DNA of 64,000 bases from Myxococcota bacterium (GCA_028277885.1 JANQFK010000022.1:302052-366051); one strand, 5' to 3'; numbered from the stretch's first letter, positions 1 to 11,706 are shown. Numbers and translations: made by a program. Notes: a model not told the origin generated them from the letters alone.

Positions 1-1
1 C

Positions 2-832
2 CAGGTGCCCGCCTACGCGGGGGCCCACTGCAGGATCAACACCACAGGCCCCCTGGCGCGGCGCGCCGAGGACCTGATGCCCCTGCTCCGCATCCTGGCC
101 GGCCCCGACGGCGTGGACCCCGGCTGCCGCGCCATCCCCCTCGGCGACCCCGCGGCCGTGGACGTCGGCGGCCTCCGGGTGATCGTGGTCGAGGGCGACG
201 GACGCCGCCCGGCGCCGAGCGAGGAGCTGCGCCGGGCGCAGCGGCGCGTCGCGGATGCGCTGGCGGCGCGGGGAGCCCGCATCGAGGAGCGCGAGTACCC
301 GGGCCTGCGGGCCTCCCTCCCCATCGCGGCCGGCATCGCGCTCGAGGAGGGGCGCCCGCCCCTGCCTCCGAACCTCGGTGACGGCGAGCCCGTGCCGCCC
401 GGCCGCGAGCTGCTGCGCTGGCTGCTGCGCCGCTCGGACCACACGGGGCCGCCCGTCCTGCTCCACGCCGGCGCCGCGCTGGCGCTCCGCTACCCCGGCT
501 GGGTGCGGCGCCAGGCCGAGCGCGGACGCCGGCTCCGCGAGACCCTCGAGACGGAGCTCGGCGACGACGGCGTGCTGCTCTTCCCGATGGCGCGGGGCCC
601 GGCGCCGCGCCACGGCCGCGGCGGCCCGCCCCACTTCCGCTTCACCGGCCTGTTCAACGCCCTCGAGATGCCGTCCACCCAGGTGCCCCTCGGCCTCGGC
701 CGCGCCGGCCTTCCCCTCGGCCTCCAGGTAGTCGGGGCCCGCGGGCGCGACCACGTCACCATCGCGGTGGCGCTGGCCCTCGAGGAGGCGTTCGGCGGCT
801 GGGTGCCGCCGAAGGCTCGGGCCGCTCAGTAG
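2..832 (+). CDS. Amidase-signature family enzyme, C-terminal part (5' end outside window)
   Basis: Last ~276 residues of an amidase-signature hydrolase (cleaves C-N amide bonds with a Ser-cisSer-Lys triad). The frame is open to the left edge, so the in-frame GTG at 5 is internal; the catalytic Ser/Lys region lies outside the window and the substrate cannot be told. Visible family marks are GPLARRAEDL near the edge (the segment after the signature, usually GP.AR...D) and the closing GLPLGLQVVG block close to the C-terminus. Its stop overlaps the stop of the convergent multicopper oxidase gene by 7 nt. Confidence 0.85.
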   Translation, partial: QVPAYAGAHCRINTTGPLARRAEDLMPLLRILAGPDGVDPGCRAIPLGDPAAVDVGGLRVIVVEGDGRRPAPSEELRRAQRRVADALAARGARIEEREYPGLRASLPIAAGIALEEGRPPLPPNLGDGEPVPPGRELLRWLLRRSDHTGPPVLLHAGAALALRYPGWVRRQAERGRRLRETLETELGDDGVLLFPMARGPAPRHGRGGPPHFRFTGLFNALEMPSTQVPLGLGRAGLPLGLQVVGARGRDHVTIAVALALEEAFGGWVPPKARAAQ

Positions 833-2817
833 CGCAGCTCGAGGCCCGCACCGAGGTCGAACTCCGAGTGCCACCCGAGCGCCAGGGAGAGCCGGCGGCC
901 CAGCGTGTAGCGCAGGCCGAGGCTGCCCTCCCCGCCCTCCTCCGTGTCGTACTCCATCTCCCCGACGGCCGAGAGCCGCGAGGTCAGCTGGAGCTCCTGC
1001 TCGAGCCCGAAGCGCGCCTCGCCCCGGGTGTCGATCCAGGCCCAGGAGTTCAGGTTGAGGGGCAGCAGCGCCTCCACCCCGAACACCCCGGCGTCCCGCT
1101 CCTCCTCGAAGCTCGCGCCGGCGAAGGCGCGGTAGAAGCGGTTGAAGTGGTAGCGGTAGACGGGCTCGAGCTCGTGCTCGCTGCCGTCGACGCCGCGCCA
1201 GCCCACCTCCCAGGCGAGGGCGAGCTCGTGCCGGGTGGAGCTCAGCGAGGCGCGCCCCTCGCTGAAGTTCGAGAGGAGCGTCCCCTCGGCCGCGGCGTAC
1301 CAGGACTCCTCGAAGAGCTTCTTGCGCGCCTCGACCAGGTCGGGGTCGGTCTCCGAGCCCTCGTAGTGGAAGATCCGCGTCATGCCCGACTTCATGTGGT
1401 AGAGGATGTGGCAATGGAAGAGCCAGTCCTTCTCCTCGTTGGCGAGGAACTCGATCGCGGTGGTGGCCAGGGGCGCCACGTCCACGGTGTGCTTGAGGGG
1501 CGCTCGGGGTCCCGCGCCGTTCAGGACCCGGAAGAAGTGGCCGTGGAGGTGCAGCGGGTGGTGCATCATCGTGGTGTTCTCGAACACCACGCGCAGCACC
1601 TCGCCGCGCCGCACCGGGATCTCGTCGGCCTCGGAGAGGGTACGGCCGTCGAAGGACCAGACGTAGCGCTCCATGTTGCCCGTGAGGCGCAGCCGGATCT
1701 CGCGCCGCGGAGCCTCGGCGGGGGGCTCGGTCACCGTCGCCGCACGCAGGCGCGGATAGGGGGCCAGGGGCCGCTCCGGCGGCGCGTCCCGGGCCTGCAT
1801 GGGACCGTGCCGCATGCGGTAGAGGTTCGGGCGCGGGACGTCCGGGGCCGGGCGCCGCTCGCCCTCGCCGATCCAGAGCGAGGTGTGGCCGGAGCCGTCC
1901 TGGGCGGTGGCGCGAAGCTCCCAGGCGCCCTCGGGCGGGATGCTGACGAGCAGGTCGTAGGTCTCGGCCACGCCCATCAGCAGGCGCTCGAGCTCGAGGG
2001 GCTCGACGTCCATGCCGTCGGCGGAGATCACGCGCAGCGGGGCGCCGGCGAGGCTCAGGTAGAAGTAGCTGGAGGCGGCGGCGTTGATGATCCGCAGCCG
2101 GATCCGCTCGCCGGGGCGCCCGGGCAGCGAGGCCTCGGGCCGACCGTTGGCGAGGAACGCGTCGTAGGCGACGTCCGAGATGTCCATCGGCGGCATGCGC
2201 ATGAGCGAGCGGTGCAGCACGTCACCCAGGGCGTCGGCCCGCCACGCGCCCCACAGGCTCTGCATGGTGCCCTTCTGGAGCGAGAAGGTCTCGCGCCCGG
2301 CCTTCAGCAGGCGCAGGATCTCGTTCGGGTCCTCCTCGGTCCAGTCCGAGAGCACCAGCACGAAGTCGCGGTCCACGTCGCCGCGCGGCTCCCGGGGATG
2401 GATCACGATGGAGCCGTAGATGCCCCGCTGCTCCTGGAGCCCGGTGTGGGAGTGGTACCAGTAGGTGCCGGCGTGCCGGATCGGGAACTCGTAGGTGAGC
2501 GTCGTGCCGGGCTGGATGGCCGGCGTGGTGAGGCCGGGGACGCCGTCCTGGCGGTTCGGCAGCAGCAGCCCGTGCCAGTGCACCGAGCTCGCCACGTCCA
2601 TGGCGTTGCGCACGTGGATGCGCGCCACGTCGCCGACGGTCCACTCGAGCGTGGGGCCGGGGATCGAGCCGTTCACCCGCATGGCGTCGGCGGTGGCGCC
2701 CGCGATCGTGACCGGACCGCGGGTCAGGGTAAGGGTGGTCTCGCGCAGCGCAGCGTCCGCCGGCTGCGAGGCCAGCGCGGCGAGCGCGACGAGCGCGCCA
2801 GTCCACGAGGGACGCAT
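826..2817 (-). CDS. Multicopper oxidase (CopA-like) fused to a CopB-like outer-membrane barrel domain
   Basis: 663 aa. Signal peptide (MRPSWTGALVALAALA, then ADA), followed by a copper-resistance CopA-type multicopper oxidase of ~480 residues with all four copper-binding segments: HWHG (~80), WYHSH (~120), HPLHLHG (~422) and HCHILYHM (~469). From ~503 to the end the protein changes to ~160 residues of alternating short beta-strands ending in LELRY, resembling CopB (copper resistance protein B), which is normally a separate outer-membrane protein. Role inferred: periplasmic Cu(I) oxidation or copper tolerance. ATG 2817 is chosen over an upstream start at 2838 because CGGAGGA precedes it and the signal peptide begins there. 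Last gene of a four-gene minus-strand operon. Confidence 0.85.
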   Translation of the reverse strand: MRPSWTGALVALAALASQPADAALRETTLTLTRGPVTIAGATADAMRVNGSIPGPTLEWTVGDVARIHVRNAMDVASSVHWHGLLLPNRQDGVPGLTTPAIQPGTTLTYEFPIRHAGTYWYHSHTGLQEQRGIYGSIVIHPREPRGDVDRDFVLVLSDWTEEDPNEILRLLKAGRETFSLQKGTMQSLWGAWRADALGDVLHRSLMRMPPMDISDVAYDAFLANGRPEASLPGRPGERIRLRIINAAASSYFYLSLAGAPLRVISADGMDVEPLELERLLMGVAETYDLLVSIPPEGAWELRATAQDGSGHTSLWIGEGERRPAPDVPRPNLYRMRHGPMQARDAPPERPLAPYPRLRAATVTEPPAEAPRREIRLRLTGNMERYVWSFDGRTLSEADEIPVRRGEVLRVVFENTTMMHHPLHLHGHFFRVLNGAGPRAPLKHTVDVAPLATTAIEFLANEEKDWLFHCHILYHMKSGMTRIFHYEGSETDPDLVEARKKLFEESWYAAAEGTLLSNFSEGRASLSSTRHELALAWEVGWRGVDGSEHELEPVYRYHFNRFYRAFAGASFEEERDAGVFGVEALLPLNLNSWAWIDTRGEARFGLEQELQLTSRLSAVGEMEYDTEEGGEGSLGLRYTLGRRLSLALGWHSEFDLGAGLELRY

Positions 2818-2868
2818 GGTCGTCCTCCGGTCGAGCAAAGGGTGGACCCGTCCGAGGCCGGTCGGGTC

Positions 2869-3225
2869 TCAGCTCAGCAGGGGGGGACGAACGCTCCGGT
2901 AGGGGGACTGGAGGAGATCCGGCGGGGCGCGCGGAGGCCCGCCGTGCGCGCGGGCGGGCGCCGCTCCGTCCCGCCAGGCCGCCAGCGTCGCGAGCGGCCG
3001 GGGAAGCGAGCCCTCGGGGCCGGTCGGGCTCCCGGGACCCGCCACGGCGAGGCTCTCCTCGCAGCCCGGGCACTCGTCGTGGGCGGGCGGCGCGGCGTGC
3101 TCGGCGCAGTGCGGGGCGGCGGAGGCGAGGCGCGCCAGCTGGGCGCAGACGGCGCCGCACACCTCGGGCGGCAGGGACGCCCAGAGCACGAGGGCCGCCA
3201 GTGCGACGAGGGCCGCGCGAGCCAT
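2869..3225 (-). CDS. Small secreted Cys/His-rich protein of the copper-like operon
   Basis: 118 aa, not recognised with certainty. Hydrophobic N-terminus (MARAALVALAALVLWASLP) suggests export or anchoring, followed by Cys and His in short spacing (CGAVC, HCAEH, and DECPGCEE with a CxxC) and then a Pro/Arg-rich low-complexity tail. Small proteins with a DCP.C-like motif (DUF2946-like) accompany copper-resistance genes in other proteobacteria, and this one sits directly upstream of the multicopper oxidase; a metal-binding role is inference. No Shine-Dalgarno; a TACCCT box lies 7 nt before the ATG. The reading frame is open far upstream, but that part is antisense shadow of the next gene. Confidence 0.6.
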   Translation of the reverse strand: MARAALVALAALVLWASLPPEVCGAVCAQLARLASAAPHCAEHAAPPAHDECPGCEESLAVAGPGSPTGPEGSLPRPLATLAAWRDGAAPARAHGGPPRAPPDLLQSPYRSVRPPLLS

Positions 3226-3232
3226 GGCGCAC

Positions 3233-3238
3233 AGGGTA
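3233..3238 (-). promoter_or_regulatory. Possible -10 box for leaderless transcription
   Basis: TACCCT on the minus strand, 7 nt before the ATG at 3225, with no Shine-Dalgarno between. The same arrangement recurs at other genes of this window. The box sits in a 47-bp gap inside the operon, so it may give the two downstream genes a promoter of their own. Confidence 0.4.
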
Positions 3239-3272
3239 ACGACCCAGAGGCCGCTCGCCCGGAGGCGTGGCC

Positions 3273-4409
3273 TCAGTAGACCACCGCCATCACGCTCTGG
3301 TTGATGCCCAGCTCGCCCTCGCTCTCGTAGAGGTCCCGCAGGCCGTACTCGTCGGCCACCCAGGCGCTGATCTGGGGCGGCTCCCAGCCGAACCACAGGG
3401 TCTCCACGCGCTCGGGCTCGACGCCCAGCTCGATCAGGCCGTCGCGCACGGCCAGGGCCCGGCGGGCGGAGACCCGCCGGTTGTGGCGCAGGTCGCCGAT
3501 GCGGCTCGCGCGGCCGATCAGCGCCGCCTTGCGCTCGGGATCCTTGCGCAGCTGGGTGGCCAGGTTGGCGAGGACGCCCTCGCGGTAGCGCGGGTCGACG
3601 CGGTCGCTGCCCAGGCCGAAGAGCACGATGCCGTGGGGGCTGCGCGAGACCGAGAGCACCTGGCACTGGATCAGGCTGGCCACCACCGGCGCGCAGAAGG
3701 CGCGGCACTCCGAGATCTCGCGCAGGTAGTCGGAGTAGGAGATGCCGTGGCTGTGCACGAAGTCCTGGTGCCTGCGGATGTGCTCCGCCGCCGCCCGCAC
3801 CGCCGCGCGCTCGTCGGGCAGCCCCTGGAGCTTCCCGAAGCGCTCGACCGAGAGCTGGAGCGCCTCCTTCTTGCACTCCTCCTCGAGCAGCGGGTTCTCG
3901 GCGCGGGTCACCACCAGCAGGCGGAACCAGTCGGGACGCTCGGCGGGCCCGGGGAAGCTCGCGGGCTCGTTGGCCCCGGGCCGCCCCGCCGTGGCCTCGC
4001 TGGCCGCCATGAACTCGTCGATCAGCTCGTCGAGGTTGGCGATCGAGGCGACGTCGGCCGAAGCCCCGGGCGCGCAGGGGTTCGCGGGACGGCGCGGGTT
4101 CCTGGCCGCGCAGGCGTTGTGGGCCGCGCAGACGTTCTTCCCTGCGCAGGGGTTCCGCGCCGCGCACGGGTTCGCCGCGCCGCACGGATTGCGAGGCACC
4201 GCCTTCGCGGCGCAGGGGTTCTTGGGGGCACAGGGATTTCGCGGCGCGCAGGGGTTCGGCGGCGCGCACGGGTTCGCCGCGACGCCGGGCTCGCCGCCCG
4301 GCCCCGCCGTCGAGCCGGCGGGCGCGAGGAGAAGCAGGGCCAGCGCGACCCACGCTGTGGCCGCGACGAGCCGGGCCCGGTTCCGGGAGCCGAAGGGACG
4401 TGCCTGCAT
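3273..4409 (-). CDS. Secreted NPCA-repeat protein with OmpA-like C-terminal domain
   Basis: 378 aa. Signal peptide (~1-35), then ~70 residues of degenerate tandem tetrapeptide/hexapeptide repeats of the type NPCAPR / NPCAPK / NPCAAK (about 11 Cys in all), a middle region with several further Cys (EEECKKEA, ECRAFCAP), and a C-terminal ~100 residues resembling OmpA/MotB peptidoglycan-binding domains (RRVSARRALAVRDGLIELGV, then LWFGWEPPQ). ATG 4409 is preceded by GAGGTGAGGAT. The gene starts 10 nt after the stop of the TlpA-like gene and precedes the multicopper oxidase, so a periplasmic thiol-rich metal-binding or redox role is plausible but unproven. I know no experimentally defined function for this repeat architecture. 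Confidence 0.75.
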   Translation of the reverse strand: MQARPFGSRNRARLVAATAWVALALLLLAPAGSTAGPGGEPGVAANPCAPPNPCAPRNPCAPKNPCAAKAVPRNPCGAANPCAARNPCAGKNVCAAHNACAARNPRRPANPCAPGASADVASIANLDELIDEFMAASEATAGRPGANEPASFPGPAERPDWFRLLVVTRAENPLLEEECKKEALQLSVERFGKLQGLPDERAAVRAAAEHIRRHQDFVHSHGISYSDYLREISECRAFCAPVVASLIQCQVLSVSRSPHGIVLFGLGSDRVDPRYREGVLANLATQLRKDPERKAALIGRASRIGDLRHNRRVSARRALAVRDGLIELGVEPERVETLWFGWEPPQISAWVADEYGLRDLYESEGELGINQSVMAVVY

Positions 4410-4419
4410 GATCCTCACC

Positions 4420-4911
4420 TCACTCTCCGAGGAAGCCCTCGAGACGCGCCACGAAGGCCTCGCTGCGCCAGTCCTGGGGGCCGAGCATCCGGGCCACCAC
4501 CTCGCCCCGTGCATCGATCACCACGGTGCCCGGCAGGCCGCGCAGTGCGAAGCGCGCCGAGGTGTCGCCCAGGGTGTCGAGGAGCACCGGGAAAGGAGGC
4601 GTGTGACGCTCGAGGTAGCGGGCCAGGTCCACGGCCCGGACGTCCTCGCTGACGGTGACGAGCCGCAGGCCGCGCTCCGCGAGCCCGGCGAAGGAGGGCC
4701 CGCGCATGAAGGCAGCGAGGTCGTCGAGCTCCGCCGTGCAGGGCTCGCACCAGGTGGCCCAGACGTGGATCAGCATGGCTCCGCGGGCGGGCGCACGAAG
4801 CGCCGGCGCCTGGGGGGTGGCCGGCGCGCTCGCGGCGAGGAGCACGAGCACCGCCCCCGCGAGCACCGCTCGCAGGGGCCGGCTCTCGGGTCTCGGGGGC
4901 TGGGACCTCAC
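4420..4911 (-). CDS. TlpA-family thioredoxin-like protein
   Basis: 163 aa. Hydrophobic N-terminus (RAVLAGAVLVLLAASAPA) for export, then a thioredoxin fold with the redox motif WATWCEPC (Cys ~55 and ~58) and the cis-proline region GLPGTVVIDARGEV. TlpA/ResA proteins reduce disulfides in the periplasm, often for cytochrome or copper-centre assembly. First gene of the minus-strand operon leading to the NPCA-repeat protein and the multicopper oxidase. The start is uncertain: GTG 4911 gives a complete signal peptide, but the AAGGG before it is very close; a later GTG would shorten the leader. Confidence 0.85.
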   Translation of the reverse strand: MRSQPPRPESRPLRAVLAGAVLVLLAASAPATPQAPALRAPARGAMLIHVWATWCEPCTAELDDLAAFMRGPSFAGLAERGLRLVTVSEDVRAVDLARYLERHTPPFPVLLDTLGDTSARFALRGLPGTVVIDARGEVVARMLGPQDWRSEAFVARLEGFLGE

Positions 4912-4976
4912 ACCCTTCGCGTTGCTGTTGGACCCCGCGTCCCCACACCGCGTCTCGGGACGAGGAGGTGGCGTCG

Positions 4977-5501
4977 ATGCGCGCCCTACCGGCGGTACTG
5001 GCGGCACTGGCGGCACTGGCGCCACTGGCGGGAATGGCCGGACTGGCGATGGTGGGCGTGCTCGGCGCCGCGGCGTGGTGGCACCAGCCCGCCCTCGACG
5101 CACCCGACCCCGAGCCGTGGCGCGTGGCGAGCAGCGAGCCGGCTCGGGCCGCGCCGGCGCCCACCCTCGACCTCGTCGTCGAGTACGTCCCGCCTGCGTC
5201 GTTCCGGGCCCCGGTCGCATCGCCTCCCCGGGCAACGCCCCCGGTCCCCGCACCTCGAGAGCCGACGCCCGCCTCGCTGAGCGCACGCCCCGCCCCCTCG
5301 CGGCGCCCGGAGCCGGGCCCGTCGCGACCGGCCCGGAAGCTTCGGGCGGCCTCCACCGACGGTGCACCGGCAGGCCTCGGCAGAGGCCCGGGGGCCCTGG
5401 ACGCCCCATCCCGTGGGGACGAGCGCCCCCTTACGGCCCAGGAGGCCGCACTCCTGCGGCGCCTGATGGCCATTCGCGACCGGATGTCCGCTGAACGCTG
5501 A
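4977..5501 (+). CDS. Hypothetical membrane-anchored proline-rich protein
   Basis: 174 aa, no family recognised. One or two N-terminal membrane segments (~1-36, Ala/Leu-rich, from a degenerate CTGGCGGCA DNA repeat at about 4988-5040), then ~110 residues of Pro/Arg/Ala-rich low complexity and a short C-terminal helix (LTAQEAALLRRLMAIRDRM). ATG 4977 follows GAGGAGG (4962-4968) at good spacing, which is the main support for expression. Divergent from the tlpA-like operon, 65 nt away. Confidence 0.5.
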   Translation: MRALPAVLAALAALAPLAGMAGLAMVGVLGAAAWWHQPALDAPDPEPWRVASSEPARAAPAPTLDLVVEYVPPASFRAPVASPPRATPPVPAPREPTPASLSARPAPSRRPEPGPSRPARKLRAASTDGAPAGLGRGPGALDAPSRGDERPLTAQEAALLRRLMAIRDRMSAER

Positions 5502-5587
5502 TCAGCGCGAGCGGCCTCCGCTCCCCCTCTCGTCGAAGTCGGACCGCCCGGTGCCCCGGCGTCGCGCAGACCTGTGCACGAAGTTGC

Positions 5588-5618
5588 TTGACCGGGGCTC
5601 TGGATTCGTGGGTAACTA
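5588..5618 (+). promoter_or_regulatory. Candidate sigma70-type promoter of the VWA gene
   Basis: TTGACC (5588-5593) and TAACTA (5613-5618), spacer 19 nt (slightly long), inside an unusually AT-rich patch of the 203-bp gap between the proline-rich protein and the VWA gene. Nothing else was recognised in this gap. Confidence 0.4.
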
Positions 5619-5704
5619 CCTACTGTCCAGACTTGATGCGCACGCTCGTGGCCCCTCGCCTGCCGCTTTCGCCGCCGTCGAGGGCGCGAGCGAAGGGAGG
5701 GAAC

Positions 5705-7171
5705 ATGCTGCGCGGAACGAACCGGATCCTTCGGCTCTCGCTCGGACTGCTCGCACTGGCCTCGGTCTCCGTCGCTGGCGCCGCCTCGGCCCAGCCCATC
5801 GCCTGCCCGGTCGACGTGGTCTTCACCGTCGACACCTCGGGCTCCATGGACGACGAGGCGGCGGCGCTCTGCGCCGCCATCTCCACCGTGGAGTCCGACC
5901 TCATCGCCCTCGGCATCGACGCCAACGTGACGCTCTGGGGCATCACGGCCAACCCCGGCGGTGCCTTCAGCTGCCTGACGGGCAACGTCGCGAGCAACCT
6001 CACCAGCGTGGTGCCCGGAAACAACGGGGCGTGCGGGACGACGCTCAACGGCAGCGAGTCCTGGGGCGAGGCGGTCTCCGTCGTCTCGGCCAACTTCCCC
6101 TGGACGCCGGGAGCGGTCCGCCTCGTCGTCCCGATCAGCGACGAGGGCGCGTGTGACGGCGACTCGTGCGCGGATCCCGGCGAGGACCGGGACGCGATCA
6201 ACAACGCGATCATCAACGCGGTCGCGAACGACGTGATTGCCTCCCCGATCTCGGGCACCGGCTCGAGCGCCTGCGTGCAGACCCTCGGCCAGGACCTGGC
6301 GGCGGGGACGGGTGGCACCTGGGCGGCTTCGACGGATCCCAACCTCGATCTCGCCCAGCTCCTGTTCGACATCGCGGTGCAGGCCTGCGTCTCGGCGCTC
6401 CAGTGCCGCGTGGACCCGGAGCTCGACTTCAACGTGATCGGCGACCTGCACACGGCCACGGTGACGATCCAGGACTTCGTGCCCGAGCAGGGCTTCGTGC
6501 CCGTGCCCGGCCGGCCCGCCGCGGTGGTGGTGACGAACGGGCCGAACCTGGGCGAGTTCAACGCGGGAGCCACCAACGCCGCCGGCCAGGTCTCCCACAC
6601 CTACGTGGGCGACGGCGGACCCGGCATCGACACGATCGTGGGCGTCTGCTTCGACGCCGAGAACCAGCCCCAGCTCTCGAGCAACACGGGCCGGAAGGTC
6701 TGGGACTTCGACTGCCAGGACAACGGGATTCCGGACACCTGCGACGTCGACTGCGGGGGCTTCGGCGGCCTGTGCGAGCAGTTTGCGAACAGCAACGAGG
6801 AGGGCGGCCCCCTCACCGGCTCGGGGATGAGCTGCGGGATGAGCCTGGACCTGAACGAGAACGGCATCCCGGACGAGTGCGACTGCCCGTGCTTCACGCT
6901 CGCGGACCTGCAGATCGCACCGCCCACCCAGTGCCTGAACCGGTTCCCGTTCAACCTCGGCGAGGAGACCGCGGTGTGGGCGCTGCCCGGCAACGCGAAC
7001 AACTACTTCGCGGATGCCTGGACGAACGGGGTCTGGGGCTGGTGCCGCTACGGCATCGCCTCGGCGGCCAACACGAACGTGTACCAGCTGATCAGCCCGG
7101 CCGACGCCATGGCGTGCGGCGACCTGATCATCCAGTACACCAACTCGTTCGGGCTGACCTGCCTGCCCTAG
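5705..7171 (+). CDS. Secreted von Willebrand factor A domain protein
   Basis: 488 aa. Signal peptide to ~29 (ending AASA), VWA domain with MIDAS motif DTSGS (43-47) used for metal-dependent ligand binding, then a beta-rich middle part and two short acidic motifs NGIPDTCD and NGIPDECD of the EF-hand/thrombospondin-3-like kind common in exported proteins of Deltaproteobacteria and Planctomycetes. About 25 Cys suggest a disulfide-rich extracellular protein. ATG 5705 follows AGGGAGGGA. Ligand unknown. Followed by a strong hairpin shared with the convergent gene. Confidence 0.85.
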   Translation: MLRGTNRILRLSLGLLALASVSVAGAASAQPIACPVDVVFTVDTSGSMDDEAAALCAAISTVESDLIALGIDANVTLWGITANPGGAFSCLTGNVASNLTSVVPGNNGACGTTLNGSESWGEAVSVVSANFPWTPGAVRLVVPISDEGACDGDSCADPGEDRDAINNAIINAVANDVIASPISGTGSSACVQTLGQDLAAGTGGTWAASTDPNLDLAQLLFDIAVQACVSALQCRVDPELDFNVIGDLHTATVTIQDFVPEQGFVPVPGRPAAVVVTNGPNLGEFNAGATNAAGQVSHTYVGDGGPGIDTIVGVCFDAENQPQLSSNTGRKVWDFDCQDNGIPDTCDVDCGGFGGLCEQFANSNEEGGPLTGSGMSCGMSLDLNENGIPDECDCPCFTLADLQIAPPTQCLNRFPFNLGEETAVWALPGNANNYFADAWTNGVWGWCRYGIASAANTNVYQLISPADAMACGDLIIQYTNSFGLTCLP

Positions 7172-7193
7172 GGCCGGTGGACTGAGAGCCGAC

Positions 7194-7223
7194 GCGGGGG
7201 AGGAGCACCGGCTCCTCCCCCGC
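7194..7223. terminator. Bidirectional terminator hairpin
   Basis: Perfect 13-bp stem GCGGGGGAGGAGC / GCTCCTCCCCCGC with loop ACCG, centred between the stops of the convergent VWA (7171) and propeller/cytochrome (7241) genes. A short T-rich stretch (TCTGCTT) follows on the plus strand. Confidence 0.8.
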
Positions 7224-7240
7224 TCTGCTTGGGGCCCGGC

Positions 7241-10297
<3,057 letters not shown>

Positions 10298-10495
10298 GAG
10301 GGTCTCTCCAGGGCTGGCGGGCCACGTCGGGGGATCGCGGCGCGGTTCTCGGAGGCGGGCGCGGGGGTTGGACGGCCCCGGACAGCATCGCGCGTCCCGT
10401 GCAACTTCGCACACATGCGCACGCAACTGCAACGCATCCGCACCTAGCTAGGCGAGGCGCGACCGGCAACTCGAGGCGATAGGATTCCGGTCCGA
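10298..10495. other. Divergent intergenic region (198 bp)
   Basis: Upstream region of both the cytochrome gene and the monooxygenase gene. It contains short GCGCA/TGCGC-type repeats (10390-10440), a perfect 10-bp palindrome CCTAGCTAGG (10443-10452) and TAGGAT about 10 nt before the ATG at 10496, which may be a -10 box. No clear -35 was seen. Confidence 0.35.
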
Positions 10496-11706
10496 ATGGC
10501 CGATGTGGTGATCGTCGGGGCGGGGCCCGCGGGTGCCGCCCTCGCCTACCTGCTGTCCCGGCGGGGCATCGGGGTGACGCTCCTGGAGCGGCAGAGCGAC
10601 TTCGCCCGGGAGCTCCGCGGCGAGGTGCTGATGCCGAGCGGCATCGACGCCTTCGAGCAGATGGGGCTGGGGGAGGCCTTCCGCGCGCTCCCCATGGCAC
10701 GCCCCCGGCGGCTCGGCGTGCACCTGAACGGCCGCTTCGTCCAGCACCTGGAGCTGCCCGACTTCGTCGAGACCGCGCCCCACATCGTCTCCCAGCCCGC
10801 CATGCTCGAGATGCGGATCGCCCGGGCCGGGGCCTTCCCCAGCTTCCGGTTCCTGCGCGGCCAGAGCGCGGCCGAGCTCCTCGCCCGGCACGCCGCGCAA
10901 ATGGGGTGCAGCTGCGAGACGGCGGCGAGATCCGCGCGGACCTCGTGATCGGCACGGACGGGCGCGCCTCGCTGCTCCGGCGCAAGGCGGGCCTCGACGT
11001 CGAGCGCGGCCGGGAGGCCTACGACGTGCTGTGGTTCAAGGTGCCCCGCCCGCCGGGCCCCGCCGCCGCCGGGGAGGAGGTGCAGGTCCACCTGCGTCCC
11101 GGGCAGCTCTGCCTCGCCTTCCCGACCTTCGACGACCGGCTGCAGGTGGGCTGGATCCTTCCCAAGGGGAGCTACGGCGACCTCAAGCGCCGCGGCATCG
11201 AGGAGTGGCTCGGCGCGGTCGTGGCCCAGGTCGGACCCGAGCTGGGGAGCCACCTGCGGGCCCACCGGGAGGCCCTGGAGCGACCCTTCGTGCTCGACGT
11301 GGTCTGCTTCCGGCTGGAGAGCTGGCAACGTCCCGGGCTGCTGCTGCTCGGCGACGCGGCCCACCCCATGTCGCCGGTGGGAGGCCAGGGCCTCAACATC
11401 GCGCTGCGCGACGCGCTGGTGGCCGCCAACCACCTGGTGCCGGTGCTCGAGGCCGGCGCCGACCCGGCGGCCCTCGACGCCGCCGCCCCCGCCGTCCAGG
11501 CCGAGCGGCTTCCCGAGGTGCGCGAGGTGCAGCGCCTCCAGGGACAGCCGCCCCGGATCTTCTTCCGCAAGGGGCTCTGGGTCCGCGTCCTCTTCGAGGT
11601 GGCGGCACTCCTCGTGCGCAGCGCCGCGCTGCGGCGTCGCGCCCGCACGCCGCGCATCACCGACACGTTCCTGAACGGCGTCTGCGAGGTGAAGCTCCGG
11701 GTCTAG
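10496..11706 (+). pseudogene. FAD-dependent monooxygenase (UbiH/PHBH type), interrupted by a frameshift
   Basis: Two adjacent frames together make one ~400-residue flavoprotein monooxygenase. The first (10496-10948) has the Rossmann motif GAGPAGAALAYLLSRRG; the second, from about 10890, has LVIGTDGR and the second FAD motif GDAAHPMSPVGGQGLN. Protein similarity runs through the junction (ELLARHA, then NGVQLRDGGEIRAD), and the frames differ as expected for loss of one base, probably in the stretch around 10885-10905 (CAAATGGGG). Either a sequencing or assembly error or a recent inactivation. Such enzymes hydroxylate aromatic or isoprenoid substrates with NAD(P)H and O2. The stop TAG shares CTAG with the convergent MBL-fold gene. 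Confidence 0.8.

Noticed and set aside
868..3279. Very long plus-strand open frame (803 codons) opposite the multicopper oxidase gene
   Set aside because: Antisense shadow: at this GC content opposite-strand frames stay open; the translation is low-complexity and has no family motif, while the minus strand encodes a clear enzyme.
4140..4290. Degenerate DNA repeats as a possible minisatellite
   Set aside because: They are the codons of the NPCA peptide repeat inside a gene, not a non-coding repeat.
2869..4353. Full 494-codon minus-strand frame over the NPCA gene
   Set aside because: Only its last 118 codons (from 3225) look like a protein; the rest overlaps the NPCA-repeat gene in another frame and is Arg/Gly-rich shadow.
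10298..10330. Lipoprotein call for the dihaem protein
   Set aside because: The leader ends in IGPC, with Pro before Cys, which does not fit a lipobox.
10890..10910. Programmed frameshift or selenocysteine explanation for the split monooxygenase
   Set aside because: No UGA at the break and no recognised slippery heptamer; a simple 1-base loss explains the data.
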